Origin: Candidatus Handelsmanbacteria bacterium
Lineage (GTDB): Bacteria > Latescibacterota > UBA2968 > UBA8231
Assembly (NCBI GenBank): GCA_016867395.1
Contig: VGJS01000010.1
Location: forward strand, 1-64,000
Direction: 5' to 3'
DNA length: 64,000 nt
Below, piece after piece: positions 63,432 to 64,000 of this stretch. Both the position numbers and the translations under genes were made by a program. The notes under the pieces are model-generated. The model saw nothing but the letters and a program-made list of their open reading frames with translations, made no database searches and was not told the origin of the DNA. Each line of letters starts with the position of its first letter. The first letter of the stretch is position 1.

Positions 63432-63523
63432 TCCCGTCCGCCGGGGCGGACTTCCACAAGATCTACCACGCCCGCGGCCTCAATCCTCTGAACAACTACA
63501 CCCATCCCGTGCCAGAATACTGA
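63422..63523 (+). CDS. possible 33-residue small protein between enolase copy 2 and uxuA
   Basis: A GTG at 63422 within the last codons of the previous gene opens a frame of 33 residues containing GADFHKIYHARGLNPLNNYT and ending at TGA. GGGAGAGG lies a few bases upstream. It has the look of a conserved sugar-enzyme fragment, perhaps the tail of a lost gene. No family was assigned. Confidence 0.3.
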   Translation: MALIPSAGADFHKIYHARGLNPLNNYTHPVPEY

Positions 63524-63534
63524 AGGACACAACC

Positions 63535-64000
63535 ATGTCAGTGAAGAGCCACATCAAAGTCGCTCCAGGCCTCAAGGTTGCCGCCCAGATGTCGCCCGAG
63601 CCCAGCGAAGCCGAATTCGAGTTCGTGCGGCAGATGGGGGTGGAGTACGCAGTGACCTGGGCCGATCCGGCCAAGGCCAGCGCCGAGTACTACCGGGGCC
63701 GGCGCGAGGACTTTGCTCGCCACAGCATCAACCTCTACGGCCTTGGCAATGGCAGCGTCCACAACGTCGATGCCATCACCCTCAACCTCCCCAACCGTGA
63801 CGCCAAGATCCAGGAGTACCTCCGGCACATCCGCAACCTGGGGACGGCCAATATCCCCTACACCACCTACGCCCACATGGCCAACAGCGTGTGGAGCACC
63901 CCCGCCGAAACCACCCGGGGCGGGGCCCAGGCCCGGGCCTTTGACCTGGCGCGGGTCCACGAGGGCAGCGGGGCGGGGGTGTACAAAGGGGAGCTGACCC
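63535..64000 (+). CDS. uxuA: mannonate dehydratase-like protein (truncated by window end)
   Basis: At least 155 codons run off the window edge. The visible part matches UxuA: NLPNRDAKIQEYLRHIRNLG and IPYTTYAHMANSVWST, followed by TRGGAQARAFDLARV. UxuA dehydrates D-mannonate to 2-keto-3-deoxygluconate in hexuronate catabolism. AAGGA precedes the ATG at 63535. It follows the two enolase-superfamily genes, so the cluster probably handles uronic or aldonic acids. Confidence 0.85.
   Translation, partial: MSVKSHIKVAPGLKVAAQMSPEPSEAEFEFVRQMGVEYAVTWADPAKASAEYYRGRREDFARHSINLYGLGNGSVHNVDAITLNLPNRDAKIQEYLRHIRNLGTANIPYTTYAHMANSVWSTPAETTRGGAQARAFDLARVHEGSGAGVYKGELT

Overview
The window is about 64 kb of GC-rich, densely coded bacterial DNA. 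LptE, TolC and MacAB indicate an outer membrane. The mix of phytanoyl-CoA-type dioxygenases, Gfo/Idh oxidoreductases, enolase-superfamily enzymes, a mannonate dehydratase and a UroD-like methyltransferase recalls uncultured FCB-group lineages such as Latescibacterota or Handelsmanbacteria. That placement is an impression from gene content, not a phylogeny. I saw no rRNA, tRNA, CRISPR array, prophage or transposase.

Regions: (1) 0-10 kb, housekeeping and envelope: aroA, a dehydratase-type SDR, rlmB, a rarA-methyltransferase fusion, a HEAT-repeat lipoprotein with an NTF2-like exported protein, lptE and an M23 peptidase. (2) 10-24.7 kb, one long co-directional run: S41 protease, lipA, a small-molecule kinase and an unknown protein. 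These are followed by a corrinoid one-carbon cluster: UroD-like methyltransferase, corrinoid protein, small Cys protein, RACo-like activator, homocysteine methyltransferase, MetF-MetV fusion, pterin-binding methyltransferase and PF13769-like protein. mnmG and adk close the run. (3) 24.7-28.7 kb: a frameshifted membrane protein, TPR protein, dus, lipoprotein and a dioxygenase. (4) 28.7-37.3 kb, nitrate assimilation: a NarK-type transporter, molybdenum nitrate reductase and a fused DmsB-DmsC-like redox subunit, transcribed away from nirBD across an AT-rich divergent region. (5) 37.4-42 kb: GNAT, two overlapping SDRs, then a promoter, a structured leader and a terminator ahead of a small HTH protein and an ABC-F ATPase. 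(6) 42-50 kb: a wrecked glycogen phosphorylase, an M28 peptidase-AAC(3) fusion, a DapA-family lyase, a phosphoesterase and a broken GNAT gene. (7) 50-57.3 kb: SGNH esterase, aldo/keto reductase, and macA-macB-tolC on the minus strand with a terminator. (8) 57.4-64 kb, probable sugar or sugar-acid catabolism: Gfo/Idh, a glycan-enzyme-like protein fused to a MIP18 domain, a dioxygenase, two tandem enolase-superfamily enzymes and uxuA, cut by the window end.

The most interesting part is the corrinoid cluster. It holds, as separate genes, the homocysteine, folate and cobalamin modules that MetH carries in one chain. A RACo-like ferredoxin/ASKHA activator takes the place of the SAM-dependent reactivation domain, and methyl-THF synthesis and a second zinc-thiolate methyltransferase lie alongside. 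The second is the leader before the HTH/ABC-F pair, which looks like an attenuator or a free-standing RNA. Three genes are visibly decayed (24.7-26.1, 42.0-44.5 and 49.0-50.0 kb).
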